Source of the DNA: Desulfofalx alkaliphila DSM 12257
Lineage (GTDB): Bacteria; Bacillota; Desulfotomaculia; Desulfotomaculales; Desulfohalotomaculaceae
Reading direction: 5' to 3'
DNA: 64,000 bases
Assembly (NCBI RefSeq): GCF_000711975.1
Contig: NZ_JONT01000014.1
Span: 1 to 64,000, forward strand
Within the stretch, counting starts at the first letter, position 1; the number at the start of each line of letters is the position of its first letter. The notes beneath the pieces were generated by a model. It searched no databases, had not been told where the DNA came from, and worked only from the letters and a program-made list of their open reading frames with translations. The position numbers and the translations under genes were made by a program. Positions 8,485 through 16,788 of the stretch are shown here, piece by piece.

Positions 8485-8688
8485 ATGCCGTTTATAAACA
8501 TCAAAATCGCAAAGGATAATGTAACTGCCGAGAAAAAAGCAGAACTAATCAAAGGAGTAACCCAGCTTATGGTGGATGTGCTTGGCAAGAACCCTAATTC
8601 CACAATGGTACTGATTGAAGAAGTGGAAACCGACAACTGGGGCATTGGCGGCGAGACAGTAACCCAGCGCAGACAAAAGGGTAATTAA
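8485..8688 (+). CDS. 4-oxalocrotonate tautomerase family protein
   Basis: This 67-aa protein has the hallmark Pro directly after Met (MPFINIKI), which becomes the catalytic N-terminal Pro1 in the 4-OT family. Its length matches the small 4-OT subunits. The ATG at 8485 has AAAGGGG 9 nt upstream. It follows the DAHP synthase by 18 bp and is probably the last gene of the trp transcript. The substrate is unknown; many genomes carry such tautomerases of unassigned role. Confidence 0.88.
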   Translation: MPFINIKIAKDNVTAEKKAELIKGVTQLMVDVLGKNPNSTMVLIEEVETDNWGIGGETVTQRRQKGN

Positions 8689-8715
8689 TCTAAGAACAGA
8701 CAGAGAAGAGATTAA

Positions 8716-10035
8716 ATGAAGATGGCGAAACTGTTTAAAAATAATAAAATAACGGTTGCCCTTTTAGGACTACTTTGCATAGCATTACTTTCCGGTGTCT
8801 TGTTGACAAAGGCTAAGGGTATCAACCCGGGGGATGAAACTGCAGCTGATCTTTCGGCCAGGATGGCAGATTATGAGGCTAATGTGCTGCTAAAGTATAA
8901 ATCTCCCTATATTGGAAACGCCAGTAACGTTTCTAATCTTTTAAGCACCCTGCCCCTGGGAGAATATAAACAGGGGATAGCACTTGATACCGAGGAGGAG
9001 CCCTATGGTTTAAACGTTAATTATCATATAACAGAATTGCCTTATATTGATAGGGATTATATAAATAAATATTTTCGAACCAATTCAGTGGTCTTGTTCA
9101 GTTTGATAGATAATTTGGATGTCATTGGATATAAGGTTAAGGTGGAGGATAAGGACTACCACTATCAATACACCAGAGATTCCCTGCAAGGTAATTTTGA
9201 GCAAGACTTAAGGGAGTACTCAAAGGACAAAAATCAATTTGAGAACCTTTTATCTATTATTAAGACTGAACTCTTGATGTCAACAGGCGCCCCAATGACC
9301 CTTGAACAGGCGGTATCAAAGGCAATAATCAGTCAAGAATCCCCTTTTAGGGATGGAGAGTGTGCAACAGAGGGGCATGTAATACTTGACACAAAGGAGA
9401 AGAGGGGAGTTATTACCTGTTATACCATAGCCGGCTCTGGCTCTTTTGGTTTTGAAAACGGTATTTTTACAAGTATTAGCGGTACCGGTGCTACCCCAAC
9501 GGTAATGACCTTTAGAAGGGGTGAGGATGGGAGCTATACCTTATTGGAGTACAAACGGCCCATGGATGGGGACTATTATGTCAAATCAATAAAGAAGATG
9601 TTCCCAAGAAGCTTATATGATACAGTGCTATCTGCACATGAGTTTTATCCTAAGCTCAGCAAGCAGCAGGAGGAACAGGCTAGGGCATATCTGCAATCAA
9701 TAGGTAGAAATGCCCAGGTATCTGCCGACTATGTGGAAAAGGAGCTTCTGGATATTGATGTTGGGGCCTCAAATAAGTTATTTGGGGAAATACAAGAATA
9801 CAATCCTTATATTGCAAACTACCCCTACTGGGTGGGAACAGTAGAAAAAATAGAAGACGGTGAAAGATATATCTATGAGACCTCCCAAGGCAAAACCGCT
9901 GATGGATACGACCTTGTGTCTTTTAAAAAGACAAAAGAAGATGGTACTCTAGTGGAAGAGTTCCATTATGAAATAGTGGGCAGCGAACCACAACTTATCT
10001 TAGCCGAGGGCAGGCCGGAATTGATTCCCCATTGA
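8716..10035 (+). CDS. Membrane-anchored DUF4825-type protein
   Basis: The product is 439 aa. A lysine-rich start is followed by a hydrophobic segment at about 13-31, suggesting a signal anchor with the rest outside the membrane. Residues about 45-160 (KSPYIGNASNVSNLL, LPLGEYKQGIAL) resemble the DUF4825 domain found alone or behind M56/BlaR1-type peptidases in Firmicutes. The middle part (TLEQAVSKAI to VMTFRR, about 195-275) also resembles the conserved extracellular tail of such proteins. No catalytic motif was seen. It is 27 bp from the tautomerase gene, with only a weak GAGAAGAG ribosome site. Function unknown. Confidence 0.75.
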   Translation: MKMAKLFKNNKITVALLGLLCIALLSGVLLTKAKGINPGDETAADLSARMADYEANVLLKYKSPYIGNASNVSNLLSTLPLGEYKQGIALDTEEEPYGLNVNYHITELPYIDRDYINKYFRTNSVVLFSLIDNLDVIGYKVKVEDKDYHYQYTRDSLQGNFEQDLREYSKDKNQFENLLSIIKTELLMSTGAPMTLEQAVSKAIISQESPFRDGECATEGHVILDTKEKRGVITCYTIAGSGSFGFENGIFTSISGTGATPTVMTFRRGEDGSYTLLEYKRPMDGDYYVKSIKKMFPRSLYDTVLSAHEFYPKLSKQQEEQARAYLQSIGRNAQVSADYVEKELLDIDVGASNKLFGEIQEYNPYIANYPYWVGTVEKIEDGERYIYETSQGKTADGYDLVSFKKTKEDGTLVEEFHYEIVGSEPQLILAEGRPELIPH

Positions 10036-10255
10036 CAACTTGTAAACAAGACCAGCTCCACTGGGTTATTGCAATCCTTTAGATATGCCACCCCCTATAA
10101 GCGGTAATTTATTCCCCTTAACCGGGCATTACAAGTGAATGCCTTAGGCAAGTTATATTTATGCAAAAAGGTGTATAAAACTTTTTTAAAACAGCAGGAA
10201 AACTTACCAAAAAAGAAGTAATAAGTATTAGTTAATATATGAAGGGGGTTATAGA
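10036..10255. other. Intergenic region without recognised features
   Basis: These 220 bp separate the DUF4825-type gene from the DJ-1 gene. I see no convincing terminator or structured RNA. The last 20 bp hold the GAAGGGGG ribosome site of the next gene. Confidence 0.5.
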
Positions 10256-10843
10256 ATGGCAGCTAAAAAAATCCTAATGTTAGTGGGAGACTATGTTGAG
10301 GATTATGAAGCAATGGTTCCTTTTCAAATGCTCACCATGGTGGGCCATTCCGTGGATACGGTTTGCCCCGGGAAAAAGGCCGGGGAAACAGTGGCCACCG
10401 CAATTCATGATTTTGAGGGTGAGCAGACTTACAGCGAAAAAAGAGGGCACAACTTTGCCATCACCGCTACCTTTGAGGAGATAAAGGCCGAGGATTACGA
10501 TGCCTTAGTAATTCCGGGTGGCAGGGCGCCGGAATATATCCGCTTAAACGAGCAGGTGCTGGACATAGTTCGTCACTTTGCTGCTGAAAACAAACCTATA
10601 GCAGCAGTATGCCATGGCCAGCAAGTTCTAGTCACAGCGGGCGTGGTGGAAGGTAAGTTGTGCACTGCCTACCCTGCGGTTAAACCGGACCTAATTAAGG
10701 CAGGTGCAACTTGGGGTGAAGTTAACGATACCTTTTCCAATGCCTATGTGGACGGTAACCTAGTTACTGCTGCAGCCTGGCCCGGTCATCCCGAATGGAT
10801 GCGGAAGTTTTTAGAGCTGTTAGGAACAAAAATTGAACCATAA
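10256..10843 (+). CDS. DJ-1/PfpI family protein
   Basis: This 195-aa protein has the class I glutamine-amidotransferase-like fold of the DJ-1/PfpI superfamily. The nucleophile elbow is AAVCHGQQVL (Cys near 122), with the conserved LVIPGGRAPEY before it and TAAAWPGHPEW near the end. The family includes glyoxalase III/deglycase-like and protease-like members; the exact reaction cannot be told from sequence. The ATG has GAAGGGGG upstream. It is monocistronic, with its own terminator at 10855. Confidence 0.9.
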   Translation: MAAKKILMLVGDYVEDYEAMVPFQMLTMVGHSVDTVCPGKKAGETVATAIHDFEGEQTYSEKRGHNFAITATFEEIKAEDYDALVIPGGRAPEYIRLNEQVLDIVRHFAAENKPIAAVCHGQQVLVTAGVVEGKLCTAYPAVKPDLIKAGATWGEVNDTFSNAYVDGNLVTAAAWPGHPEWMRKFLELLGTKIEP

Positions 10844-10854
10844 AATACTGTTTT

Positions 10855-10880
10855 AAAAGGGCGCATTTTGCGCCCTTTTC
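10855..10880 (+). terminator. Rho-independent terminator after the DJ-1 gene
   Basis: AAAAGGGCGC (10855-10864) and GCGCCCTTTT (10870-10879) form a perfect 10-bp stem around ATTTT, with the T-run in the 3' arm. Confidence 0.85.
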
Positions 10881-10981
10881 GTTTAATGGTTAGCTAGGAT
10901 TAATTATTGTTAAGGAATAAAATATGTGGGCAATTATGGTAAAATACTGGAGGGCAAATCTGTATCTAGAGGAGTAATGCT

Positions 10982-11911
10982 ATGATGGAACCAATTGTAA
11001 TAGCAAGGGACCTGCAAAAGAGCTATGGTGATTTTCAAGCGGTAAAAGGCATTAATTTTAAAATTTATCCAGGGCAATGTTTTGGCATTCTAGGGCCAAA
11101 CGGTGCCGGCAAAACTACCACAGTGTCCATGCTTTATTGCTTCTTACCGATAACAGCAGGCCGGTTAGAAGTGCTGGGTATGGATGTAAATAATTACCCC
11201 CGTGAAATAAAGGGGAAGTTAGGTGTTGTACCCCAAGATAATAATTTAGATTTAGAGCTGACGGTTTTAGAGAATTTATTGTTATACGCCAGCTATTTTG
11301 ACATAAAAAAGGCTGCTGCCAAGGAAAGGGCATTGGAGCTGCTGGCCTTTTTCAATCTGCTGGAAAAAAGAGATGTTGATGTGGAACAATTGTCGGGCGG
11401 CATGAAAAGGCGCCTGGCCCTGGCCCGTGGATTAATAAATTCACCGGAAATTCTTATTTTGGACGAACCCACAACGGGTCTTGATCCTGAGGCCAGGCAT
11501 ATTATTTGGCAGCATTTGCGCTTGTTAAAGCAGCAAGGACTAACTATTGTCTTGACTACCCATTACCTAGAGGAGGCCAGTCAGCTTTGCGACTATCTGT
11601 TTATTATTGACCAGGGTAAAATTATAGCGGAAGGTTCTCCGGAGGTTTTGGTTGAAAAACACATCGGTAAACATGTGATAGAACTGGAACTTTCGGAAGA
11701 AAAGCACCGGTTGATACTGGAAGAATTAAATACATCTATTAAGGGACACCAGCTCTTAGGCAGCACCCTTTTTCTGTACTTATATGACGAAGGCCAGGCG
11801 CTGGTGAGTAAACTACAGCAATATCCATTTATATCTTACCAACTGCTGCGTCCTGCCAACCTGGAAGACGTATTTTTGAAATTAACAGGAAAGGGATTAG
11901 GCGATGAATAG
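10982..11911 (+). CDS. ABC transporter ATP-binding protein (ABC-2 exporter type)
   Basis: The product is 309 aa. Walker A is GPNGAGKTTT, the signature motif is LSGGMKRRLALARG, Walker B is LILDEPTTGLDPEA, and the H-loop is LTTHYLEEA. The C-terminal extension after about 215 is typical of DrrA/NodI-like exporters. The ATG at 10982 has AGGAG 7 nt upstream. It overlaps the permease gene by 8 bp, so the two form one exporter. The substrate is unknown; relatives export drugs, polysaccharides or antibiotics. Confidence 0.93.
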   Translation: MMEPIVIARDLQKSYGDFQAVKGINFKIYPGQCFGILGPNGAGKTTTVSMLYCFLPITAGRLEVLGMDVNNYPREIKGKLGVVPQDNNLDLELTVLENLLLYASYFDIKKAAAKERALELLAFFNLLEKRDVDVEQLSGGMKRRLALARGLINSPEILILDEPTTGLDPEARHIIWQHLRLLKQQGLTIVLTTHYLEEASQLCDYLFIIDQGKIIAEGSPEVLVEKHIGKHVIELELSEEKHRLILEELNTSIKGHQLLGSTLFLYLYDEGQALVSKLQQYPFISYQLLRPANLEDVFLKLTGKGLGDE

Positions 11912-12659
11912 ATATGCATTGAAAGTACTGTGGAGAAATATAGTGGTCTTTAAAAAAACCTGGCTCACCAGTGTGACCTTTTATTTTGTAGAGCCCATGT
12001 TGTATTTAACCGCCATGGGCTTGGGATTAGGGGCCTTTGTTGGTGAAATTAACGGTACACCCTATATTCAATTTATTGCCCCTGGTATTATTGCTACGTC
12101 GGCCATGTGGGTGGCTGCCTCCGAGAGCACCTATGGCTCCTTTGTAAAAATGCAATATCAAAAAACATATCATGCCATGGTGGCTACTCCCTTAAATATT
12201 GAAGAGGTGGTGGCCGGGGAAATTCTTTATGCCACCTTTAAAGCCATTGTCTACGGGACCATAATTCTTTTAGTGATTACAGCCTTTGGTTTGGTTGCTT
12301 CACCCTGGGCCTTGTTAACACCGTTGGTATTGGTGCTGGCGGGATTGATCTTTGCTTTGCTGGGTATGATTTGGACAGGTCTGGTGGCTAAAATTGATTC
12401 GTTTTCTTTTTTCTTCACCCTGGTGATTACTCCCATGTTTCTTTTTTCAGGAATATTCTTCCCCCTTGATAGCCTGCCGGGCATTGTGCAAATTGCTGCC
12501 TGGTTTTTGCCCCTTTACCATGTGGTGGAGTTGCTGCGTTCCCTGGCCTTTGGGGAAGTGGGGCTGTTTTTACTTGCCCATGTGGGAGTTTTGCTTTTTA
12601 CCATAGTAATTTTATACCCCTTTCCAAAGCGTTTGATTAAAAATAAGTTGGGAATATAA
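11904..12659 (+). CDS. ABC-2 type transporter permease
   Basis: This 251-aa integral membrane protein has about six hydrophobic segments, of the NodJ/DrrB ABC-2 class. Recognisable features are the N-terminal LTSVTFYFVEPMLYL segment, TPMFLFSGIFFPLDSLP in the fifth segment region, and the final segment ending in a basic tail KRLIKNK. It starts within the end of the ATPase gene and ends in the terminator stem at 12650. Confidence 0.92.
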   Translation: MNRYALKVLWRNIVVFKKTWLTSVTFYFVEPMLYLTAMGLGLGAFVGEINGTPYIQFIAPGIIATSAMWVAASESTYGSFVKMQYQKTYHAMVATPLNIEEVVAGEILYATFKAIVYGTIILLVITAFGLVASPWALLTPLVLVLAGLIFALLGMIWTGLVAKIDSFSFFFTLVITPMFLFSGIFFPLDSLPGIVQIAAWFLPLYHVVELLRSLAFGEVGLFLLAHVGVLLFTIVILYPFPKRLIKNKLGI

Positions 12660-12688
12660 AAAACTTTGGAGAGTTTTTTTATATTCCC
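12650..12688. terminator. Bidirectional terminator between the ABC permease and ilvE
   Basis: GGGAATATAAAAAACT (12650-12665) is the reverse complement of 12672-12688 apart from one extra T, with a TTGGAG loop. The A/T-rich arms give U-tracts in both directions, fitting the convergent genes. The permease stop codon lies inside the left arm. Confidence 0.8.
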
Positions 12689-12699
12689 CTGACGCCTTT

Positions 12700-13743
12700 T
12701 TATTTTGGGTTTATTTCACGAACCCAACCAAATTCATCTTTTACCTTGCCATATTGAATGGCTGTCAGGCGGTCATAAATAGCCTGTGTTATGTCACCTA
12801 CCCTATTATTGCCAATGACGTAGTTTTTGCCCTTATAAAACAGCGAACCCACCGGGGATATTGCGGCAGCGGTACCTGAACCAAAAACTTCAGTTACCGC
12901 CCCATGGGCAACACCTTCCAGCACCTGGTCAATGGAGATTAATCTTTCCTCCACCTTATAACCCATGCTTTGAGCTAGTTTTAGCACTGAATCCCTTGTG
13001 ATTCCAGGAAGAATAGAGCCGGTAAGGGGTGGAGTTACCAGCGTAGACCCAAAGACCACAAAGACATTCATTGCCCCTACTTCTTCAAGATACCTGTGCT
13101 CTTTGGCATCTAACCAGAGCACCTGGGAGTAACCCAGTTCTTGAGCCCTATGCCCGGCCAGTAAACTGGCGGCGTAATTTCCGCCGGCCTTAATATCTCC
13201 AACTCCGCCTGGAATAGCCCGGGCCATTTGATCTTCAACATATATACCCACGGGTTTGAAACCTTCCTTAAAATAAGGGCCAACGGGAGATAGGATGATA
13301 TAAAAAAGGTATTCTTTTGAAGAGCGCACGCCTAAAAAGGCTTCTACTCCCATCATGGCCGGGCGAATATAAAGTGAGGTGCCGGGTGCCTTAGGTATCC
13401 ACTGCTTCTCCAGACTGATCAATTCATTTAGTGCATTTAAGAACAACTCTTCGGGTATTTCAGGCATGCACAGCCTTCTGGCAGATCTATTCATCCGCCG
13501 GGCATTTTCCTCCGGTCTAAATAATAATACTTTTTCATCTTCGCTCAGGTAAGCCTTCAAACCTTCAAATATCTCCTGGGAATAATGAAAAACACTTGCT
13601 GCCGGGTGAAGGGCAAAGGGTTCCAGTTTGCTGATTTTACCCTTGTACCAACCCAGTTCTTCGTTATACCGCATGGTGAACATATGATCAGTAAAGTGCT
13701 TCCCAAACCCCAGGCTATCTACCTGTGTAAAAGGTGGCCGCAT
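12700..13743 (-). CDS. ilvE: Branched-chain amino acid aminotransferase
   Basis: Interconverts Leu, Ile and Val with their 2-oxo acids using PLP. The product is 347 aa, the class IV (fold type IV) long form. The PLP lysine is in GDIKAGGNYAASL, and EVFGSGTAAAISPVG forms the cofactor phosphate site. It starts at ATG 13743 with AGGGGG upstream. It is divergent from the MocR-type regulator, sharing a 123-bp promoter region with an inverted repeat, so that regulator may control it. Confidence 0.95.
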   Translation of the reverse strand: MRPPFTQVDSLGFGKHFTDHMFTMRYNEELGWYKGKISKLEPFALHPAASVFHYSQEIFEGLKAYLSEDEKVLLFRPEENARRMNRSARRLCMPEIPEELFLNALNELISLEKQWIPKAPGTSLYIRPAMMGVEAFLGVRSSKEYLFYIILSPVGPYFKEGFKPVGIYVEDQMARAIPGGVGDIKAGGNYAASLLAGHRAQELGYSQVLWLDAKEHRYLEEVGAMNVFVVFGSTLVTPPLTGSILPGITRDSVLKLAQSMGYKVEERLISIDQVLEGVAHGAVTEVFGSGTAAAISPVGSLFYKGKNYVIGNNRVGDITQAIYDRLTAIQYGKVKDEFGWVREINPK

Positions 13744-13810
13744 TTATAAATCCCCCTATTGTTAATTTTTAATTACTTAATACCATAACCGGCAGGTAAA
13801 ACATTGTAAA

Positions 13811-13845
13811 TATCCAATTCCTAATAATATAAGAACAATTGGATA
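13811..13845. promoter_or_regulatory. Inverted repeat between ilvE and the MocR-type gene
   Basis: TATCCAATT (13811-13819) and AATTGGATA (13837-13845) are perfect 9-bp arms 17 bp apart, just upstream of the regulator start. Position and symmetry suggest an operator, probably for autoregulation. No footprint data; inference only. Confidence 0.45.
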
Positions 13846-13866
13846 CTATGAGGGGGTTTTTTAGAA

Positions 13867-15390
13867 ATGGATATATCCAAACACCTGGTGGGCATCAAAT
13901 TGGATCGGCAATCCAGTGAGCCCCTATACTTGCAAATTGCCAAAGTTATTGAAAATAAAATTATTGATAATACCCTGCCGCCGGCAACCAAACTGCCTCC
14001 TGAGCGCGAACTAAGTTCCCTTTTTAAAGTCAGCCGCACAACCGCCATCAATGCTTACAGATGGCTTGAGCAGCAGGGATTGGTGATAACCAAGGTTGGT
14101 AGTGGAACTTATGTCAGTGAGCCTCCAAACAATTCTAATGTCACGACCCAGGTACCCTGGTCACAGTTGTTTATACCCTATGTTCAAACCCCTGTATCAT
14201 CAATACTTAAGGAACTTGTTTCCATTCCCCTTGACCGAGACCTGATATCTTTGGCCACCGGCATGCCCGATCCTTCGCTATATCCAATAGACAAATTTAA
14301 AGAACTTCTCAATAGACATATTGATCATTTAGAAAGATCAAGCTTTGGTTATATTGCCACAGAGGGTTTTACACCGCTGCGTCATTCAGTTTCTCGAATG
14401 TTGAACAATAAAGGCATCGAGTCAACATGGGGAAATACCATGATATTGTCCGGGTCACAACAGGGGCTATACTTAATGGGTAAAGCTATGCTGGCACCCG
14501 GGGATTATGTTGTTGTGGAGTCTCCTACCTATACCGGTGCAATTCAAATCTTTCAAGCCATGGGTGTAAAGGTTTTAATACTGCCTGTGTCTAAAATTTT
14601 TCCCTTGGATATTTTAGAAGATTTTCTAATTAGGTACAGGCCAAAAATATTCTATACTAACCCTACTTTCAGAAACCCGACGGGGGATGTTTTATCAGAA
14701 GGGGATCGAAGGCAACTAATAAATCTAGCGGCAAGGCATCGCTTGGTAGTCGTTGAAGATGACGCATACGGGGATTTGTATTATGGGGATAATCCGCCAC
14801 CATCATTGAAAGCCTTAGATAACTACGGAGGGGTGGTATATTTGGGCACCTTTTCTAAAGTACTAATGCCCGGCCTGCGCCTGGGTTACATTAACGGTCA
14901 CCCGACTCTAATCCAACGGCTTGCCTTAGAAAAACAATACAACGATCTGCATAGCAATAATATTTCCCAATGGCTAATGCACTTGTTTCTAGATGAAGGC
15001 CATATGGAAGAACATCTGTCTTTAATTCGCCGGCAATACAAAAACAGACGCAATTTAATGATAAAGGCATTAAAACATTATTTTGATGATAATATCTTGC
15101 AATATGAAACACCGGACGGAGGTTTTTATATTTGGTGTAAAATACAAAACTCCGTTACCTCTTCTAAGCTATTGCAAGAGTCACTAAAAAAGGGTGTCTT
15201 CTTTGCGCCTGGGGAGGCCTTTTATACCATGCCCTCTGATGATAAAGAATTCCGCCTCAGTTTTGCATCTAATTCAGAGGATACTTTGGTGGAAGGCATA
15301 AGAAGGTTAAGTGACGCATTTAATTCAGCAAGTAAAACTAAAAGCCAAAGAACTAAAACAAACATAAGACTTGATTATTTAATTAACTGA
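13867..15390 (+). CDS. MocR/GntR-family PLP-dependent transcription regulator
   Basis: The product is 507 aa. An N-terminal GntR winged helix-turn-helix (about 12-85, with LPPERELSSLFKVSRTTAI) is joined to a fold-type I aminotransferase-like domain (about 115-480). The PLP lysine lies in GTFSKVLMPGLRLGY, and NPTFRNPTGD and VVEDDAYGDLYY are present. MocR regulators sense amino acids, vitamins or amines through PLP. It is divergent from ilvE, which makes a link to branched-chain amino acids plausible but unproven. The start at 13867 follows GAGGGGG. Confidence 0.92.
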   Translation: MDISKHLVGIKLDRQSSEPLYLQIAKVIENKIIDNTLPPATKLPPERELSSLFKVSRTTAINAYRWLEQQGLVITKVGSGTYVSEPPNNSNVTTQVPWSQLFIPYVQTPVSSILKELVSIPLDRDLISLATGMPDPSLYPIDKFKELLNRHIDHLERSSFGYIATEGFTPLRHSVSRMLNNKGIESTWGNTMILSGSQQGLYLMGKAMLAPGDYVVVESPTYTGAIQIFQAMGVKVLILPVSKIFPLDILEDFLIRYRPKIFYTNPTFRNPTGDVLSEGDRRQLINLAARHRLVVVEDDAYGDLYYGDNPPPSLKALDNYGGVVYLGTFSKVLMPGLRLGYINGHPTLIQRLALEKQYNDLHSNNISQWLMHLFLDEGHMEEHLSLIRRQYKNRRNLMIKALKHYFDDNILQYETPDGGFYIWCKIQNSVTSSKLLQESLKKGVFFAPGEAFYTMPSDDKEFRLSFASNSEDTLVEGIRRLSDAFNSASKTKSQRTKTNIRLDYLIN

Positions 15391-15496
15391 TTTCATTATT
15401 GCCTGTGCTCACCGGCATGGATAGTTAGTAGTGAGAAGGAATATTTGGTAATAATGGAGTAATAAACCGTAATTATTGAGAAAAGACGGTGTTGTT

Positions 15497-15748
15497 ATGA
15501 GGTTGGAACGATTGATTTCTATACTGGTAATACTATTGAGAAAAGAGCGCGTACAGGCCAAGGAATTGGCCGAGAGGTTTGGGGTTTCAGTAAGGACAAT
15601 TCTGCGGGATGTGGATGCCATAAACTTATCTGGAATACCCATTGTCACCTTTCAGGGGGCTAACGGTGGAATTGGTATTGCTGAAGGTTACAGTTGTCAT
15701 AAATCAAATGCTATAATCAAGCAAAAACAAGGGAGTTGGCTGCCATGA
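15497..15748 (+). CDS. Short HTH protein, YafY/DeoR-type N-terminal domain only
   Basis: The product is 83 aa. LERLISILVILLRKERV, then AKELAERFGVSVRTILRDVDAI, matches the HTH_11 domain that starts YafY/YobV-type regulators. The usual WYL domain is missing: the frame ends soon after GIAEGY. The ATG at 15497 is preferred over the in-frame TTG at 15476. Its stop overlaps the next start (ATGA at 15745-15748), so the DNA-binding domain and a GyrI-like effector domain are made as coupled separate chains. It could be a genuine split regulator or a decayed fusion. Confidence 0.7.
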   Translation: MRLERLISILVILLRKERVQAKELAERFGVSVRTILRDVDAINLSGIPIVTFQGANGGIGIAEGYSCHKSNAIIKQKQGSWLP

Positions 15749-16206
15749 GTAATGAATTTGTATTAGAGGAAAAACAGGCGCAACCGGTATTATCCATAAG
15801 GACAAGGACGGCGGTTGATAAACTGCCCCAGGAGTTGGGTAAAGCCTACGAGGCTATTATCCAATACCTTAACGAGCTTGGTGAAAAACCGGCGGAGCCG
15901 GTGGCTTTCGCGGCATATTATAACACGGACATGCAGGATTTGGATGTGGAGATGGGATTCCCGGTTTCAAAACCTTTGAAAGGCAAAGGTGAAATTAAGT
16001 CCGGTGAAATTCCTGCAGGAAAACAGGTTTCCTGTATGTACAAGGGATCTTATAGTAAAGTTGAGCCGGTTTATCAAGCGATGATGCAGTGGATAAGCGA
16101 AAAGGGTTACACCCCGACGGGGGTTGCTTATGAGTTTTACTACAATTCTCCCATGGACGTGCCCGAAAGTGAGTTACTAACTAAAATAGTGTTTCCAATA
16201 AAATAG
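15745..16206 (+). CDS. GyrI-like effector-binding domain protein
   Basis: The product is 153 aa. It matches the AraC effector-binding/GyrI-like fold: VLSIRTRTAVDKLPQELG, AFAAYYNTDMQDLDVEMGFPV, GKQVSCMYKGSYSKVEPVYQAM and the end LLTKIVFPIK. Such domains bind small hydrophobic ligands behind MerR/AraC-type DNA-binding domains, or act alone. The ATG has GGGAG 9 nt upstream and overlaps the HTH gene by 4 bp. Confidence 0.85.
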   Translation: MSNEFVLEEKQAQPVLSIRTRTAVDKLPQELGKAYEAIIQYLNELGEKPAEPVAFAAYYNTDMQDLDVEMGFPVSKPLKGKGEIKSGEIPAGKQVSCMYKGSYSKVEPVYQAMMQWISEKGYTPTGVAYEFYYNSPMDVPESELLTKIVFPIK

Positions 16207-16208
16207 GA

Positions 16209-16238
16209 ATTGGGGCGGTAATATAAGACCGCCCCAAT
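16209..16238. terminator. Bidirectional terminator hairpin
   Basis: ATTGGGGCGGT (16209-16219) pairs with ACCGCCCCAAT (16228-16238) between two convergent genes. The flanking T-tracts are short, so the efficiency is uncertain. Confidence 0.65.
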
Positions 16239-16245
16239 ACTATTA

Positions 16246-16761
16246 TTAAAAACTGTCGTGACCGCCGCCGAAACCACCGAAATTATGATGGTGGTTATCA
16301 AAATGGTGGTTATCAAAGCCAAAATCATGGTCACTATGATGGTGGTGGTCAGCGATGCCTAAGCCATGGTCAATGCCGTGGAAGCTTTCGTCAACCAGTA
16401 AATCCAACCCCGGGTTTAGATAGGGGTCGTGAATTTGATTCATTAATTCATCCAACTGCTGCTGATCTATCAACTGCCGGTCAAGGGCAAATTGTTGCAG
16501 CTGTGCCAGATCCATTTGTTCCATCTGTTCCAAGGTTTGCTGATCTAAGCTATTTTGGTCTTGTAATTGGCTGATAAAGAACAGTGCTGCTAAGCTGCCC
16601 GCCGCTCCCACCATTGCTGATTTTTGCAGCTCCTGCCTATACAGCTCTCTTTTTTCTTGTAGGGCTTGTTCTAATTGTTTAATCCTTTGCCGCTGTGCAG
16701 AGAAGCGTTTATACACTCTGTAACCCAAGTAGCCGAAGACTATGTAGAATAAAATATCCAT
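16246..16761 (-). CDS. Small membrane protein with histidine-rich C-terminal tail
   Basis: The product is 171 aa and was not recognised. An N-terminal hydrophobic segment (about 1-17) precedes a basic coiled-coil-like stretch (about 20-48, QRQRIKQLEQALQEKREL), a second hydrophobic segment (about 50-64), a Gln/Leu-rich helix (about 66-110) and a tail with about 13 His in the last 45 residues (DHHHHSDHDFGFDNHH and NHHHNFGGFGGG). Such tails commonly bind Ni, Zn or Cu, or serve as metal stores; that is inference. It is followed by the terminator at 16209 and preceded by an aminotransferase gene on the same strand. Confidence 0.7.
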   Translation of the reverse strand: MDILFYIVFGYLGYRVYKRFSAQRQRIKQLEQALQEKRELYRQELQKSAMVGAAGSLAALFFISQLQDQNSLDQQTLEQMEQMDLAQLQQFALDRQLIDQQQLDELMNQIHDPYLNPGLDLLVDESFHGIDHGLGIADHHHHSDHDFGFDNHHFDNHHHNFGGFGGGHDSF

Positions 16762-16788
16762 CTCATTTTGCCGCCTCCGTTCTGCAAT

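Noticed and set aside
15473-15548. 13-bp direct repeat TATTGAGAAAAGA occurring twice, 60 bp apart
   Set aside because: AT-rich and short; one copy is coding (LLRKER). Probably chance or a small local duplication; not a mobile-element target site.
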